The notes under the pieces are model-generated. The model saw only the letters and a list, made by a program, of their open reading frames with translations. It had not been told where the DNA came from and searched no databases. Source: Nemesobacter sp965204665 (GTDB lineage: Bacteria; Desulfobacterota_D; UBA1144; Nemesobacterales; Nemesobacteraceae). Taken from it: a stretch of DNA of 64,000 bases. A program made the translations under genes and the position numbers. Each line of letters starts with the position of its first letter. The first letter of the stretch is position 1. Below are positions 38,960 to 49,401 of the stretch, one piece after another. The stretch lies in the NCBI GenBank assembly GCA_965204665.1, contig OZ242002.1, positions 62,001-126,000 of the forward strand. The letters are read 5' to 3'.

Positions 38960-38978
38960 TTGAATCTCTCCAGATTTT

Positions 38979-39398
38979 TTATCCCTTTATATCAATTCCC
39001 ATACTCCTTGCGGTTCCGCACACCACCATAAACGCCGAGTCCAGATCATTTGCGTTGAGATCTTCAAGTTTCGTCCGCGCTATTTCTCTCGCCTGCGCCT
39101 CCGTTATGCTGCCGGCCTTGGTTCTCGGAGTTGTCCCCGAACCTTTTTGTACCCCGGCGGCTTTTTTCAGCAGATAGGAAGTCGGAGGCGTTTTTACTTG
39201 GATATCGAAAGATCTGTCGGCATACACGGTCACAGTAACCGGAAGAAGTCCTTCGGAAGATGAAGTCTGGGCGTTGAACGCCTTGCAGAACTCCATTATG
39301 TTCACTCCTCTCTGTCCGAGGGCGGGACCCACCGGAGGAGAAGGAGAAGCCTTTCCCGCTTCTATCAGCAATTTTATGTATCCACTTATCTTCTTCAC
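38979..39398 (-). CDS. rplK: 50S ribosomal protein L11
   Basis: L11 binds the GTPase-associated centre of 23S rRNA and is needed for RelA activation in other bacteria. The 139-residue protein has PSPPVGPALGQRGVNIMEFC and the C-terminal TARSMGIDIKG. It is immediately adjacent to nusG with no spacer. Confidence 0.98.
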   Translation of the reverse strand: MKKISGYIKLLIEAGKASPSPPVGPALGQRGVNIMEFCKAFNAQTSSSEGLLPVTVTVYADRSFDIQVKTPPTSYLLKKAAGVQKGSGTTPRTKAGSITEAQAREIARTKLEDLNANDLDSAFMVVCGTARSMGIDIKG

Positions 39399-39962
39399 TT
39401 AGGTTTTCTCCACTTGGTTGAAATCAAGTTCTATGGGAGTGCTTCTGCCGAAAATGCTGACCATGACCTGCACCCTGGCTTTTTCGGGTTTCACGTCTTC
39501 TATGACTCCCGAGAAGTCAGCGAAAGGACCTTCAACCACTCTTATGGATTCTCCTTTTTCAAAAGCGACGCTAGGTTTCGGTTTCAGGGTGCCTTCTCTA
39601 GCCCGGGTCTTTATTTCATCTATCTTTTCTTCAGGAACTTCCGGGATGGACTCAATGTTTATCTTTCCATCAACAGGACGGCCGCCGACAAAGCTTATCA
39701 CTTTGGGGATTTCCGTTATGAAATCAAGAGTTTCCTTGTTGAGCTTCATTTTGATTATCAGATAACCGGGGAAAAATTTTCTTACGAATTCTTTTTTCTT
39801 TCCGCCTTTCTGGGTTTCAATAACGGTCTCCGTCGGAATAAAAACCTCCTCAATTACAAGGTTCCCGCCGTCTCTTGTACTCTTCAACCCGTTTTCTATC
39901 TGGGTTTTAACCCTTTCCTCAAAACCAGTGTTCACATGCACTATGTACCACTTGCTTTCCAT
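39399..39962 (-). CDS. nusG: Transcription antitermination/elongation factor NusG
   Basis: NusG bridges RNA polymerase and the ribosome or Rho. The 187-residue protein has the NGN domain (MESKWYIVHVNTGFEERVK, FPGYLIIKM) and the C-terminal KOW domain (RVVEGPFADFSGVIEDV). Linker residues 115-128 are slightly longer than in E. coli. It lies 28 bp after secE and abuts rplK. Confidence 0.97.
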   Translation of the reverse strand: MESKWYIVHVNTGFEERVKTQIENGLKSTRDGGNLVIEEVFIPTETVIETQKGGKKKEFVRKFFPGYLIIKMKLNKETLDFITEIPKVISFVGGRPVDGKINIESIPEVPEEKIDEIKTRAREGTLKPKPSVAFEKGESIRVVEGPFADFSGVIEDVKPEKARVQVMVSIFGRSTPIELDFNQVEKT

Positions 39963-39990
39963 TAGACAACTTCTCCGGTACAGTTTGTTT

Positions 39991-40194
39991 CTAACTCAGT
40001 ATGAGGCCGAAAAGAAAAGAAAATATATAATCAGCCGCCATGAAGAACAACGAAAAAATCGCGGTTATGATGACAACCACCAGAGTCGATTTGAACGCCT
40101 CGTTCCGCTCGGGCCAAGTTATTCTCTTCATCTCCGTCCCGACGCCGGTGAGATACTTAGTCGTATCGGTTCTGATTTTATCAAGTTTTTCCAT
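39991..40194 (-). CDS. secE: Preprotein translocase subunit SecE
   Basis: SecE clamps SecY in the inner-membrane translocon. From ATG 40194 the product is 67 residues: an amphipathic helix with EMKRITWPERNEAFKST, the family hallmark, then one transmembrane helix. The frame is open 24 codons further, but those would come from tRNA-Trp, so 40194 is the start. It is the minimal one-TM form. Confidence 0.95.
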   Translation of the reverse strand: MEKLDKIRTDTTKYLTGVGTEMKRITWPERNEAFKSTLVVVIITAIFSLFFMAADYIFSFLFGLILS

Positions 40195-40208
40195 AATCCG
40201 GTTTTCTC

Positions 40209-40281
40209 CAGGGCAGGAGGGTCTCGAACCCCCAACCTGCGGTTTTGGAGACCGCTGCTCTACCAATTGAGCTACTGCCCT
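40209..40281 (-). tRNA. tRNA-Trp (CCA)
   Basis: A 73-nt cloverleaf with acceptor AGGGCAG/CTGCCCT, D-arm AGCTCAATTGGTAGAGC, anticodon loop CTCCAAA (CCA) and T-arm GGGGGTTCGAGACCC. The 3' CCA is not encoded. It sits between tuf and secE, a common position in bacteria. Confidence 0.96.
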
Positions 40282-40302
40282 AACGACCTCTCCCGTAAAT
40301 CA

Positions 40303-41487
<1,185 letters not shown>

Positions 41488-41553
41488 CTACTCTCTACCT
41501 CCGTTGCTTCGTTGGTTTTTTTTCTGTTTTTAAAAAATTCTCTGACAGTCTCA

Positions 41554-41626
41554 AGCCCACGAGCGGACTTGAACCGCTGACCTCGTCCTTACCAAGGACG
41601 TGCTCTGCCGACTGAGCTACGTGGGC
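41554..41626 (-). tRNA. tRNA-Thr (GGU)
   Basis: A 73-nt cloverleaf with acceptor GCCCACG/CGTGGGC, anticodon stem CGTCC/GGACG around TTGGTAA (GGU) and T-arm AGCGGTTCAAGTCCGCT. CCA is not encoded. Last tRNA before tuf, equivalent to thrT of E. coli. Confidence 0.96.
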
Positions 41627-41639
41627 GATTGCCGAAATG

Positions 41640-41713
41640 AGCGGGAGACGGGACTCGAACCCGCGACCCTCAGCTTGGAAGGCTGATGCTCTGGCCAACT
41701 GAGCTACTCCCGC
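41640..41713 (-). tRNA. tRNA-Gly (UCC)
   Basis: A 74-nt cloverleaf with acceptor GCGGGAG/CTCCCGC, anticodon loop CTTCCAA (UCC) and T-arm CGGGTTCGAGTCCCG. CCA is not encoded. Equivalent to glyT in the E. coli cluster. Confidence 0.96.
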
Positions 41714-41723
41714 TTCAACATCA

Positions 41724-41806
41724 TGGGGAGGGCAGGATTCGAACCTACGTAGGCTTTCGCCGGCAGATTTACAGTCTGCTGCTTTTGTCCACTCAGCCAC
41801 CTCCCC
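41724..41806 (-). tRNA. tRNA-Tyr (GUA)
   Basis: An 83-nt class II tRNA with acceptor GGGGAGG, anticodon loop CTGTAAA (GUA), a long variable arm (CCGGCGAAAGCCTACG region) and T-arm AGGTTCGAATCCT. CCA is not encoded. Confidence 0.96.
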
Positions 41807-41829
41807 TGCTTTATCCACATAACAGGGAG

Positions 41830-41901
41830 AGCTGGCGAAGGGATTCGAACCCCCGACCGGCTGATTACAAATCAGCTGCTCTACCCCTGAGCTACGCCAG
41901 C
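41830..41901 (-). tRNA. tRNA-Thr (UGU)
   Basis: A 72-nt cloverleaf with acceptor GCTGGCG/CGCCAGC, anticodon loop TTTGTAA (UGU) and T-arm GGGGGTTCGAATCCC. CCA is not encoded. First gene of the Thr-Tyr-Gly-Thr-tuf transcript. Confidence 0.96.
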
Positions 41902-41984
41902 TTTTTATCTTCGCGAATTTCAGATTCATTTTTAAACCAGTTTGAAATTTGGGTAAAACAGTCCTTTTTCACAGCAAACATCTT

Positions 41985-42012
41985 AAGATACTGTTGGAAA
42001 CGAAAATGTCAA
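41985..42012 (-). promoter_or_regulatory. Probable sigma70-type promoter of the tRNA-tuf-secE-nusG unit
   Basis: On the minus strand TTGACA (42007-42012) and TATCTT (41985-41990) are separated by 16 bp. The predicted start near 41978 is about 77 nt before the first tRNA. There is no other strong match between fabZ and the tRNAs. Confidence 0.5.
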
Positions 42013-42264
42013 CCATTGAAACCGGAGCAAACCGCCGGCAGCGAGAAACCCAACGAGAATACACAGCGGAGTCTGTTCACATCCGCTCTTTTCAAGAAAC
42101 TGTTCTCTCGATTCCTTCTTCTCCACCTCCGTCCACATGGTCATGCTTCGGCAGTTTCTCAAACTCGGAAATCCTATATAAAGAGCTCGTATACCGTTCT
42201 GAAAACCTGGTCTTCGGAATCGGATTTTAGAAGGTAGTCGGTTAATCTCAAACGCAGTTAGTTT
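42013..42264. other. Spacer between fabZ and the tRNA-tuf promoter
   Basis: No gene or strong structure is visible. A 93-codon plus-strand frame at 41949-42230 has no recognisable features and runs across the promoter, so it is not called. No convincing fabZ terminator was found. Confidence 0.4.
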
Positions 42265-42720
42265 TTACACAAGGCAGGCGGAAATTTCCGCCTCCGCCAC
42301 TTTTTTTCCGTTCACGGAAGCAGTTGCGGAAAAAAAGATTGCCCTTGATTTTCTTCTTAAGAACTGAACTTCGAAGATTACGGTGTCTCCGGGAACTACC
42401 GGCTTTCTGAACTTACAACGGTCAAGACCCATAAGGTAGGCATTGGTAAATCCCTGTTCCTTCACATAATCCCCGAAGGAAAAGGTGAACAGCGCGGTGG
42501 CCGCCTGGGCCATCGCGTCGGTGAGAATGACTCCTGGAACTATCGGGTGTCCGGGGAAATGCCCCTCGAAAAAAAACTCTTCACCGGTAAAAAGATTCCG
42601 CGCGGTAATTTTTTCACCTTTTTCGATCTCCAGAATTGAATCCACAAACAGAAAAGGTTCTCTGTGGGGAATAAGCTGCTTTATTCTGTCCAGGCCGAAA
42701 TCCATCTGCCCAACCTTCAT
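42265..42720 (-). CDS. fabZ: 3-hydroxyacyl-ACP dehydratase FabZ
   Basis: FabZ dehydrates 3-hydroxyacyl-ACP in fatty acid synthesis. The 151-residue hot-dog protein has LIPHREPFLFVDSILEIE and the active-site helix EGHFPGHPIVPGV with the catalytic His, then Glu/Asp in ILTDAMAQAA. An in-frame ATG at 42705 (MDFGLDR), preceded by AAGG, is an alternative start. It is last in the lysS-lolC-lolD-bamA-skp-fabZ run. In E. coli lpxD lies between skp and fabZ and lpxA follows; neither is here. Confidence 0.95.
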   Translation of the reverse strand: MKVGQMDFGLDRIKQLIPHREPFLFVDSILEIEKGEKITARNLFTGEEFFFEGHFPGHPIVPGVILTDAMAQAATALFTFSFGDYVKEQGFTNAYLMGLDRCKFRKPVVPGDTVIFEVQFLRRKSRAIFFSATASVNGKKVAEAEISACLV

Positions 42721-42791
42721 TTATTCCATACGTACCAATTCATTATAATAATCGAAGTACTGCACTTAAAGTTTAACGGACGACTTTCCGC

Positions 42792-43301
42792 TTACCTTGA
42801 CGCATCATAAGCAGTTATCACGTCCTGCGTCACGTCGGTACCCGGAGCCCCGTAAAGAATACCGGCTGTAGTTTTCTCAACTACGATGTCAAATCCCTTT
42901 TCCTGGCCGATTTTCATTACAATAACTTCCACTTCCTTCAGAAGGTTCTGGGTGAGTTCCAACTCTTTTCTCTTAAGTTCCACCGCAAAATCTTCTCGAG
43001 TTCTCTTAAGGTCCTTTTCCTGTTTTTCTATTCTTTCGGCCAAAGACCTTCTCTTCTCACCGCTCATCACGGAGCCGTTTTCCAATAAATCCTTTGCCAT
43101 ACTTTCAACTGCCTTTTTTTTCTGCTCCAGAATCAACTGTTTAGACTCGGCATCTTTCTGAAATGAAGCGTTGGCTTCCTTTCCAGCTTTTGATTCCCTT
43201 AAAACAACATCAATGTCTATAAAACCTACTTTCTGCTGAGCGTATGCAGAGAATGTAAACAGCAAAAAAACTCCTGCAGAAAGCAACAAACATCTTCTCA
43301 T
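42792..43301 (-). CDS. skp: Periplasmic chaperone Skp/OmpH family
   Basis: Skp holds unfolded outer-membrane proteins in the periplasm. The 169-residue protein has a cleavable signal peptide ending AYA-QQ (residues 1-21), then KVGFIDIDVVLRES, the usual first strand. A long charged coiled coil (about 45-120) follows and a C-terminal strand region KGFDIVVEKTTAGILYG. It is 38 bp after bamA. Confidence 0.93.
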   Translation of the reverse strand: MRRCLLLSAGVFLLFTFSAYAQQKVGFIDIDVVLRESKAGKEANASFQKDAESKQLILEQKKKAVESMAKDLLENGSVMSGEKRRSLAERIEKQEKDLKRTREDFAVELKRKELELTQNLLKEVEVIVMKIGQEKGFDIVVEKTTAGILYGAPGTDVTQDVITAYDASR

Positions 43302-43339
43302 TTGATTAACGCCTCCTTAAACAGACGGATCGGAAAATT

Positions 43340-45673
43340 TCAGAACAGATTGCCGACTGTAAACTGCACTTCGTATTTGTTTTCATCAGTGAGCCTGTCA
43401 CCGATAGGAAACCCTACATCTAATTTCATCGGCCCCAAAGGCGACATCCACCGCAGGCCGAAACCGGCATCTTTTCTCAGGTTTGAGGGGCTGAGACTCA
43501 GACTTTCATCGTCGTCAAAAGTATTTCCTATATCAAAAAAACCCACCGCCTTCAATCCGACAGTTTTACTCAACGGAACGACAAAGTCAACAGAACCGAG
43601 AATCTGCTGAACCCCGCCGACTATGACATAGCCGCCGCTCTGTGTATTCCTTCTCGGCCCTACTCTTCTGTAGCGGAAACCTCTAAGCGTATTCGGACCA
43701 CCCAGGAAAAATCTCTCCTCCACGACAATATCATCTCCCATATCTATGAGGTTCAAAAATCCGTAGTTGGCCTTCAGCGCAAAATATGTGCTTTTCCAGA
43801 ACGGTACCCAGCCTTTGGCCGTAGCATCATATTTTATGAAGTTGGTGTTTCCCGCAAAAAGTCCAGCGTACTCGGCCGCGGTACTCAGAAGGAAACCCCT
43901 GGTAGGATCAAGATAGTTGTTTCTTTTGTCCCAGGACAAACCGATTCCAGTAGAAACTATGGTTCTCTCCTTCTCCTGGATCACAATCTGCGCGTCTCCT
44001 ACCACATTATCCACATCCTGATAAGCAAATTCCTGAAAAAGTCTCACCCGAAAATGCCTTTTTATCCTGCGCCCCACCCCTATGGATAGTCCTCTGGCCT
44101 TTCTGTCAAAATCCCTGTACTCTCTTTTATAAGAGAATACGCTTGCGTCAAAGAGCCAGTTAGTACCCAGAAAATAGGGGTCCTGATAATTGAGGCTGAA
44201 CGTCTGCGTCACTCCGCCGATCTGTGCGTTAAGAGAGAGTGTTTTTCCGTATCCGAACAAATTGGATTCCTGTATCTGCCCGGCAAAAAGGAATTTCTCC
44301 ACGGAACTTATCCCGCCGCCGAAACTGAAAAAACCGGTGGGACGTTCCTCGACCCTTATGCCGACGTCAAGAAGGTCCTCAGTATCTCCAACTCTGTTTG
44401 TGGTTACCTCCACAGTGTCTTCGAAGTATCCGAGACGATGTACTTCGGCTCGAGCCGCCTTCACCTTGGAACCGCTGTAGAGTTGCTGTTCTCTGAGAGA
44501 CAACTCCCTTCTTATCACGTGGTCTCGAGTTCTTGAGTTGTTCAGGATGTCTATGTTGCGTATATACACCTTCTGACCCTTCTCGATAGAATAATCGATT
44601 CTGACAAGTCCCCGCCGCTTGTCGAGCCTTACGTCAGGACTCACGTTCGCAAAAGCATATCCCTGGTCGCCGTAGTAATCGGTAATCTTCGTTATGTCGG
44701 ACTGAAGAGTGAAGCTGCTGAAGACGTCGCCGGGTTTAAGACCGAGCTTAGGACTTATCTTTTCCTCGTTCTCGGAGAGTTCTCCGGAAAAAGTCACGGA
44801 GTCCACCTTGTACTGTCCTCCCTCTTCTATGGAGAAACTCACTACATAGCCGTCTTTTTCCTCATCAAAAACCGTTTCAGGTTCCGAAACGCTTACGTCC
44901 AGGTATCCGTTGTCGATGTAGACCGCTTTTATTCTGTCAGAATCCCGTCTTATTTCCTCAATCTTGAAAAGCCCTCTTTTAGTGAGAAACGACAGGAAGT
45001 ACTTGGGCTTGGAATATATCTTCTTTCTGATCTTCCCGGCATCAAGTTCGGTGTTCCCGATAAACTGCACTTCCTTTATATATTTTCTCTTTCCCTCGGA
45101 AATATCGTATACAACATCCGCAACGCCGTCCCCCCGAGGCTCGATCTCGTACTGAACTTCGGTTCCCACCATCCCCTTCTCGGAAGCAAGACCGAGAATC
45201 GTCTCCCTGCCCCTGATGATTTTCCGCAGACTTATGATACGCCCTTCCCGGAACTCAAGCGCCTCCTTCATATCATCATCTTTGAGCTTGTCGTTTCCCG
45301 AGAAGCGCAGTTCCGCAAGAATGGGGTTTTCGGAAACTACATATTCGATTCTTATACCGTCTTCGGATGCTGTCACATCAGCTTCGACCTGCTGAAATAG
45401 ATCGAGCCCGTATATGCTTTTCACATCCTCCGTCACGGATTGCGGCGAGTATTCATCTCCCACGGCGGTCTTCACCTGAAGTGATATGAGAGCGGTCTGT
45501 GTCCTTCTGTTTCCTGAAACAATCACTTCCGCAACTTTTCCCTCATATGAGGTAATCGTCACGGATTCCGGTTTTTCCTCGATATCTTGAGCCCCCGACC
45601 GTGTGAGAGAAACTGCCGTGAGGAAAATACAGACATATAAAAGCAGAAAGAAATTTTTAATCGGCATTCGCAA
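43340..45673 (-). CDS. bamA: Outer-membrane protein assembly factor BamA
   Basis: BamA inserts beta-barrel proteins into the outer membrane. The 777-residue protein has a signal peptide (to about residue 28), five POTRA domains (about 45-440) and a 16-strand barrel. The barrel shows LGLSWDKRNNYLDPTRGF-like sequence (here IGLSWDKRNNYLDPTRGF) and GGPNTLRGFRYRRVGPR. It ends in Phe (TVGNLF), the usual outer-membrane signal. It overlaps the lolD stop by 17 bp; an ATG two codons in is an alternative start. Confidence 0.97.
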   Translation of the reverse strand: MRMPIKNFFLLLYVCIFLTAVSLTRSGAQDIEEKPESVTITSYEGKVAEVIVSGNRRTQTALISLQVKTAVGDEYSPQSVTEDVKSIYGLDLFQQVEADVTASEDGIRIEYVVSENPILAELRFSGNDKLKDDDMKEALEFREGRIISLRKIIRGRETILGLASEKGMVGTEVQYEIEPRGDGVADVVYDISEGKRKYIKEVQFIGNTELDAGKIRKKIYSKPKYFLSFLTKRGLFKIEEIRRDSDRIKAVYIDNGYLDVSVSEPETVFDEEKDGYVVSFSIEEGGQYKVDSVTFSGELSENEEKISPKLGLKPGDVFSSFTLQSDITKITDYYGDQGYAFANVSPDVRLDKRRGLVRIDYSIEKGQKVYIRNIDILNNSRTRDHVIRRELSLREQQLYSGSKVKAARAEVHRLGYFEDTVEVTTNRVGDTEDLLDVGIRVEERPTGFFSFGGGISSVEKFLFAGQIQESNLFGYGKTLSLNAQIGGVTQTFSLNYQDPYFLGTNWLFDASVFSYKREYRDFDRKARGLSIGVGRRIKRHFRVRLFQEFAYQDVDNVVGDAQIVIQEKERTIVSTGIGLSWDKRNNYLDPTRGFLLSTAAEYAGLFAGNTNFIKYDATAKGWVPFWKSTYFALKANYGFLNLIDMGDDIVVEERFFLGGPNTLRGFRYRRVGPRRNTQSGGYVIVGGVQQILGSVDFVVPLSKTVGLKAVGFFDIGNTFDDDESLSLSPSNLRKDAGFGLRWMSPLGPMKLDVGFPIGDRLTDENKYEVQFTVGNLF

Positions 45674-46340
45674 TCATTCCATCAGATATTGTAACGGTCT
45701 TTCTCATACGCTCCGCAAACTGGTCGTTATGAGTCACCATGACCACAGTAACCCCGCAATCCCGGTTGAATTCACAGAACAGATCAAGAACCGAAAATCC
45801 GGTTGTCGTGTCAAGGTTTCCGGTAGGCTCGTCAGCGAATATCACACTAGGTTCTCTAACCATTGACCTGGCTATCGCGACGCGCTGCTGCTCTCCCCCT
45901 GAAAGTTCCCCCGGAAGGTGATGCAGCCGCTCGGAAAGCCCTACCCTGTCAAGCATACCGCATGCCTTTTCCTCGGCATCGGAAGCGGTTTCTCTTCCCA
46001 CAAGACACGGCATCATCACGTTTTCAAGCGCGGTGAACTCCGTAAGAAGGTAATGAAATTGGAAAATAAATCCAATCTCGGAATTCCTGAAAGCAGAAAG
46101 TCGTTTTTCGTCTTCCGCAAAAATATCCCTTCCGCGATAACGCACAGAACCGTTCGTCGGAGACTCAAGGGTGGCAAGCACATGAAGAAGAGTACTCTTG
46201 CCGGAACCTGAAACTCCTACTATCCCCAGAGTTTCCCCCGCAGAAATATCAATGTCAACTCCGCGCAGGGCGCAGACCCGGTTGCCGGCAGTATCAAATA
46301 CCTTCTCAAGTCCCCTTACACTGTAAAGAATCTCACTCAT
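45657..46340 (-). CDS. lolD: Lipoprotein-releasing ABC transporter ATPase
   Basis: LolD powers release of outer-membrane lipoproteins from the inner membrane. The 227-residue ATPase has Walker A GVSGSGKSTLL, the signature LSGGEQQRVAIARS and Walker B VIFADEPTGNLD. It overlaps lolC by 8 bp and bamA by 17 bp. The window's own lipoproteins (22.5 and 50.2 kb) are plausible cargo. Confidence 0.95.
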   Translation of the reverse strand: MSEILYSVRGLEKVFDTAGNRVCALRGVDIDISAGETLGIVGVSGSGKSTLLHVLATLESPTNGSVRYRGRDIFAEDEKRLSAFRNSEIGFIFQFHYLLTEFTALENVMMPCLVGRETASDAEEKACGMLDRVGLSERLHHLPGELSGGEQQRVAIARSMVREPSVIFADEPTGNLDTTTGFSVLDLFCEFNRDCGVTVVMVTHNDQFAERMRKTVTISDGMIANAD

Positions 46341-47628
46341 ATCTTAATGACTCCACCGGATTGTGCCGCGAAGCCCTGTAAGACGGATACAGGGTGGCGA
46401 GAAAGCATACGACGAGACTTCCCAAAGCCACGACGGCAAAGTAGGAAGGTTCTATTTTAACGGGAAATTCAGAAATAGGATATACGTTATCATCAAAGGG
46501 AATCACCTGCTTTATAAAGTTGCTGGTCTCAAGAAACCGGCAGATTGCGTAACCGGAAAGGGTTCCCAGACCTGTTCCGAAACCGCCTATCATCATGCCA
46601 TCATAAACAAATATTCTCCGTATGCCGCTTTTACGCGCTCCCATGGACATAAGTACGGAAATATCTCTTTTCTTCTCCATAACCAGCATGGTAAGAGTGC
46701 TCACTATGTTGAGAGCCGCCACGAGGACTATGAAACCGAGGAATATTCCTATCGCCATTCTTTCAAGGCGCAATGCGCGAAAAAGGCTTTTATTCGAATC
46801 CTGCCAGTTCTTTGCGTAGAAAGGAAATCCGAGAAGTTCCGTTATCCGGTCCCCCTGTTCCCGCGCTTCATATATGTCATCCACACGAACCTCCATGCCG
46901 GTTATTTTCCCCTCAGTCTCAAAAAAAATCATGGCATCGGAAAGCGAGATGTACGCCGTAGAAGAATCGTATTCAATCATGCCGTAGTCAAAAATTCCCG
47001 TCACAAAGAATTTTCTTATTTTCGCCGTCGGACCGAAGGGACCTATTTTTCCGTAAGGAGAAACAAGATTTACAGTATCACCCACTGCCACGCCCAGAAT
47101 TGCGGAGAGTTCTTTCCCTATGATAATACGAGGGTCTCCCGACGGGGACTTTTTCCGAATAGTCGAGATTATCTTTCGCCCTTCAGCGAAAAATTCTCCG
47201 CGGTCCGCTCCCGAAGAGGCGAGACCTGCCCGGCCTACAGCTTCCGCCAACATCTCGACGGAGGCATCGTTGTCCGGATCTATTCCCCTTATTACCGACC
47301 CCGAGGCCGAGTATTCGGTTACAAGCATGCCCTGGTTATAGATGAACGGGCTTGTGGAAGTCACGCCGGGGAGTTCCGAAAGTTTTTTCTCCAACTCGGA
47401 GTAGTCGCCGAAATCTCCATCATAGCTCATCACCACCACATGGGAACTTGCACCGATTATCTTGTCCCGCAACTCGTCTTCAAACCCTTTCATAACCGAC
47501 AACACGACATCAAGTGAAGTCACTCCCAGGAAAACTCCGAGAACGGAAATAAAACCTATGACTGATAAAAAACCCTTTCCCGTCCCGGACCTCAGATATC
47601 TGAAGGAAACAAGCGATTCGTAACTCAT
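46333..47628 (-). CDS. lolC: Lipoprotein-releasing ABC transporter permease LolC/LolE
   Basis: The 431-residue permease has an N-terminal TM helix, a large periplasmic domain (about 45-270) and three C-terminal TM helices of the FtsX fold, with SVLMSMGARKSGIRRIF in the coupling region. It starts MSYESLVSFRYLRSG, the family N-terminus. Only one permease gene is present, so the transporter may be a homodimer (LolF-like) or the partner lies elsewhere. It lies 2 bp after lysS. Confidence 0.93.
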   Translation of the reverse strand: MSYESLVSFRYLRSGTGKGFLSVIGFISVLGVFLGVTSLDVVLSVMKGFEDELRDKIIGASSHVVVMSYDGDFGDYSELEKKLSELPGVTSTSPFIYNQGMLVTEYSASGSVIRGIDPDNDASVEMLAEAVGRAGLASSGADRGEFFAEGRKIISTIRKKSPSGDPRIIIGKELSAILGVAVGDTVNLVSPYGKIGPFGPTAKIRKFFVTGIFDYGMIEYDSSTAYISLSDAMIFFETEGKITGMEVRVDDIYEAREQGDRITELLGFPFYAKNWQDSNKSLFRALRLERMAIGIFLGFIVLVAALNIVSTLTMLVMEKKRDISVLMSMGARKSGIRRIFVYDGMMIGGFGTGLGTLSGYAICRFLETSNFIKQVIPFDDNVYPISEFPVKIEPSYFAVVALGSLVVCFLATLYPSYRASRHNPVESLRYE

Positions 47629-47630
47629 TG

Positions 47631-49106
47631 TCAGGGTTTGAGATGAGGAAAGAAAAGAACTTCCCTTATTGAGGACGCTCCCGTAAGCAGCATCACGAGA
47701 CGGTCGATGCCTATACCCGCTCCGGCTGCGGGGGGCATTCCGTACTCAAGTGCGGACACATAATCCTGGTCCGTCTCGTGATATTCGTCCTCGCCCTTTC
47801 TTCTCATTTCCGCTTGAGCGGAAAAACGTTCCTTCTGGTCCACAGGATCATTGAGTTCTGAAAAGGCGTTCGCTATCTCTCTGCCGCAGATATAGAGTTC
47901 AAATCTGTCGACAATCTCGGGATCCGTGTCGTTTTTTCTTGCAAGCGGAGATACATCAAGCGGGAATCCGTAAACAAAAGTCGGATTCACAAGAGAGTTC
48001 TCCATCACAGCCTCAAAAATCCCGGTAATCGCCTTACCCCTGATTTTGTTGTGACGTATTCCCATAGAGTCGGCCTTTTCAAACATAAAAGCGTCATCCG
48101 AGGTTATCCGCGCACCGAACTTCTCTACAAGCGAGTCGTATATGCCTATCCTTTTCCACGGTCTTGTAAAATCTATAGTCTTTCCCTCGTACAGAACTTG
48201 AGAAGAACCCGCAGCCTCTTCCGTCAGGTGAAAAACAAGCTCTTCTATAAGATCCATAAGGTCTTCATAAGTCGCATAAGCCTGATAAAACTCCACCATG
48301 GTGAACTCAGGGTTGTGTTTTGTGGAAACGCCCTCGTTTCTGAATGTCCTTCCGAGTTCATAGACCCTCTCAATGCCACCGACGACAAGTCTTTTGAGAT
48401 AAAGTTCCGGGGCTATCCTCAGATAAAGGTTCATGTCGAGCGCGTTGTGGTGGGTTATGAAAGGCCTTGCCGCAGCACCGCCAGCGACAGGTTGGAGAAT
48501 CGGAGTCTCCACCTCGAGGAAATCCCTTTCGTCAAGGAACTTTCTCACGAGGTTTATTATCCTTGATCTCTTTGTAAAGATTTCCCTTGTTTTTTCGTTC
48601 GATATAAGATCAAGATACCGCTGTCGATATCTGGTCTCCGTATCCTGCAGACCATGCCATTTTTCGGGAAGAGGACGAAGCGTCTTCGTAAGAAAAAAAA
48701 GCTCTTTCACCCTGATGGTGAGTTCTCCGGTTCTGGTCTTAAAAAGATCTCCACGTATTCCGGCAAAATCTCCTATATCAAGCAGTTTCTTGAAAATCAT
48801 ATAAGTTTCTTCATCCACAGAATTTTTCTGTATAAATCCCTGGATGCGTCCTGTACGGTCGGATATATGAAAAAACGCGCTTCTGCCGAAATCCCTTTTC
48901 GACATTATCCTGCCCGCAAGGCTGAAACCCTGCTGTTTCTTCTCAATTTCTTCCGGAGAAAGCGGCGAGTAGAGCGACAGCAGTTCTCTGGCGGTATTCT
49001 CCGGAGAAAATCCGTTCGCGTAAGGGTTTTTGCCTATCTCACACAACTGTCGTGATTTGGACTTTCTCAGTTCAAACTGGTTATCTTCCTGATTTGTTTC
49101 CTGCAT
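47631..49106 (-). CDS. lysS: Lysyl-tRNA synthetase, class II
   Basis: LysRS charges tRNA-Lys. From ATG 49106 (MQETNQEDNQF) the protein is 491 residues. It has the N-terminal OB-fold, motif 2 RTFRNEGVSTKHNPEFTMVE and motif 3 GAGIGIDRLVMLLTG. The frame opens 10 codons earlier at a TTG (49136), but the ATG gives the normal length. It heads the lol-bam gene run, with the 3' end 2 bp from lolC. Confidence 0.96.
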   Translation of the reverse strand: MQETNQEDNQFELRKSKSRQLCEIGKNPYANGFSPENTARELLSLYSPLSPEEIEKKQQGFSLAGRIMSKRDFGRSAFFHISDRTGRIQGFIQKNSVDEETYMIFKKLLDIGDFAGIRGDLFKTRTGELTIRVKELFFLTKTLRPLPEKWHGLQDTETRYRQRYLDLISNEKTREIFTKRSRIINLVRKFLDERDFLEVETPILQPVAGGAAARPFITHHNALDMNLYLRIAPELYLKRLVVGGIERVYELGRTFRNEGVSTKHNPEFTMVEFYQAYATYEDLMDLIEELVFHLTEEAAGSSQVLYEGKTIDFTRPWKRIGIYDSLVEKFGARITSDDAFMFEKADSMGIRHNKIRGKAITGIFEAVMENSLVNPTFVYGFPLDVSPLARKNDTDPEIVDRFELYICGREIANAFSELNDPVDQKERFSAQAEMRRKGEDEYHETDQDYVSALEYGMPPAAGAGIGIDRLVMLLTGASSIREVLFFPHLKP

Positions 49107-49191
49107 TATGAAACTGCACCTAAACAGCACCTCCAAAACTTATCTGGTGAGGGCTAGTGATACTTGTCGAAAACCTTAGGTCTGCTCTCCA

Positions 49192-49401
49192 TCAGTTCGT
49201 CGAGCAGGTGGGTTTTTCCTCCCGCCCGCAGAATGAAGGGTTTGGGTTCTTTCCTTCCTTATGTCGTCTTCTTTGTATCATTTTTATAATCGAATATATT
49301 GAATGCGCCGTTATCATAAAAAACACGGTTACGGTGATAGCGCCCCCAATGCTGAGATTGAAGGTGCTTAGAACTAAAACGAGGACGATGGCTATTCTCA
49401 T
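49192..49401 (-). CDS. Small hydrophobic protein, unknown function
   Basis: A 69-residue product with one or two membrane helices (about 3-42) and a basic, Cys-containing tail (RRRHKEGKNPNPSFCGREEK). Its ATG overlaps the stop of the preceding small gene (ATGA at 49398-49401), which supports coupled translation. I recognise no family. It lies just upstream of lysS on the same strand. Confidence 0.4.
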   Translation of the reverse strand: MRIAIVLVLVLSTFNLSIGGAITVTVFFMITAHSIYSIIKMIQRRRHKEGKNPNPSFCGREEKPTCSTN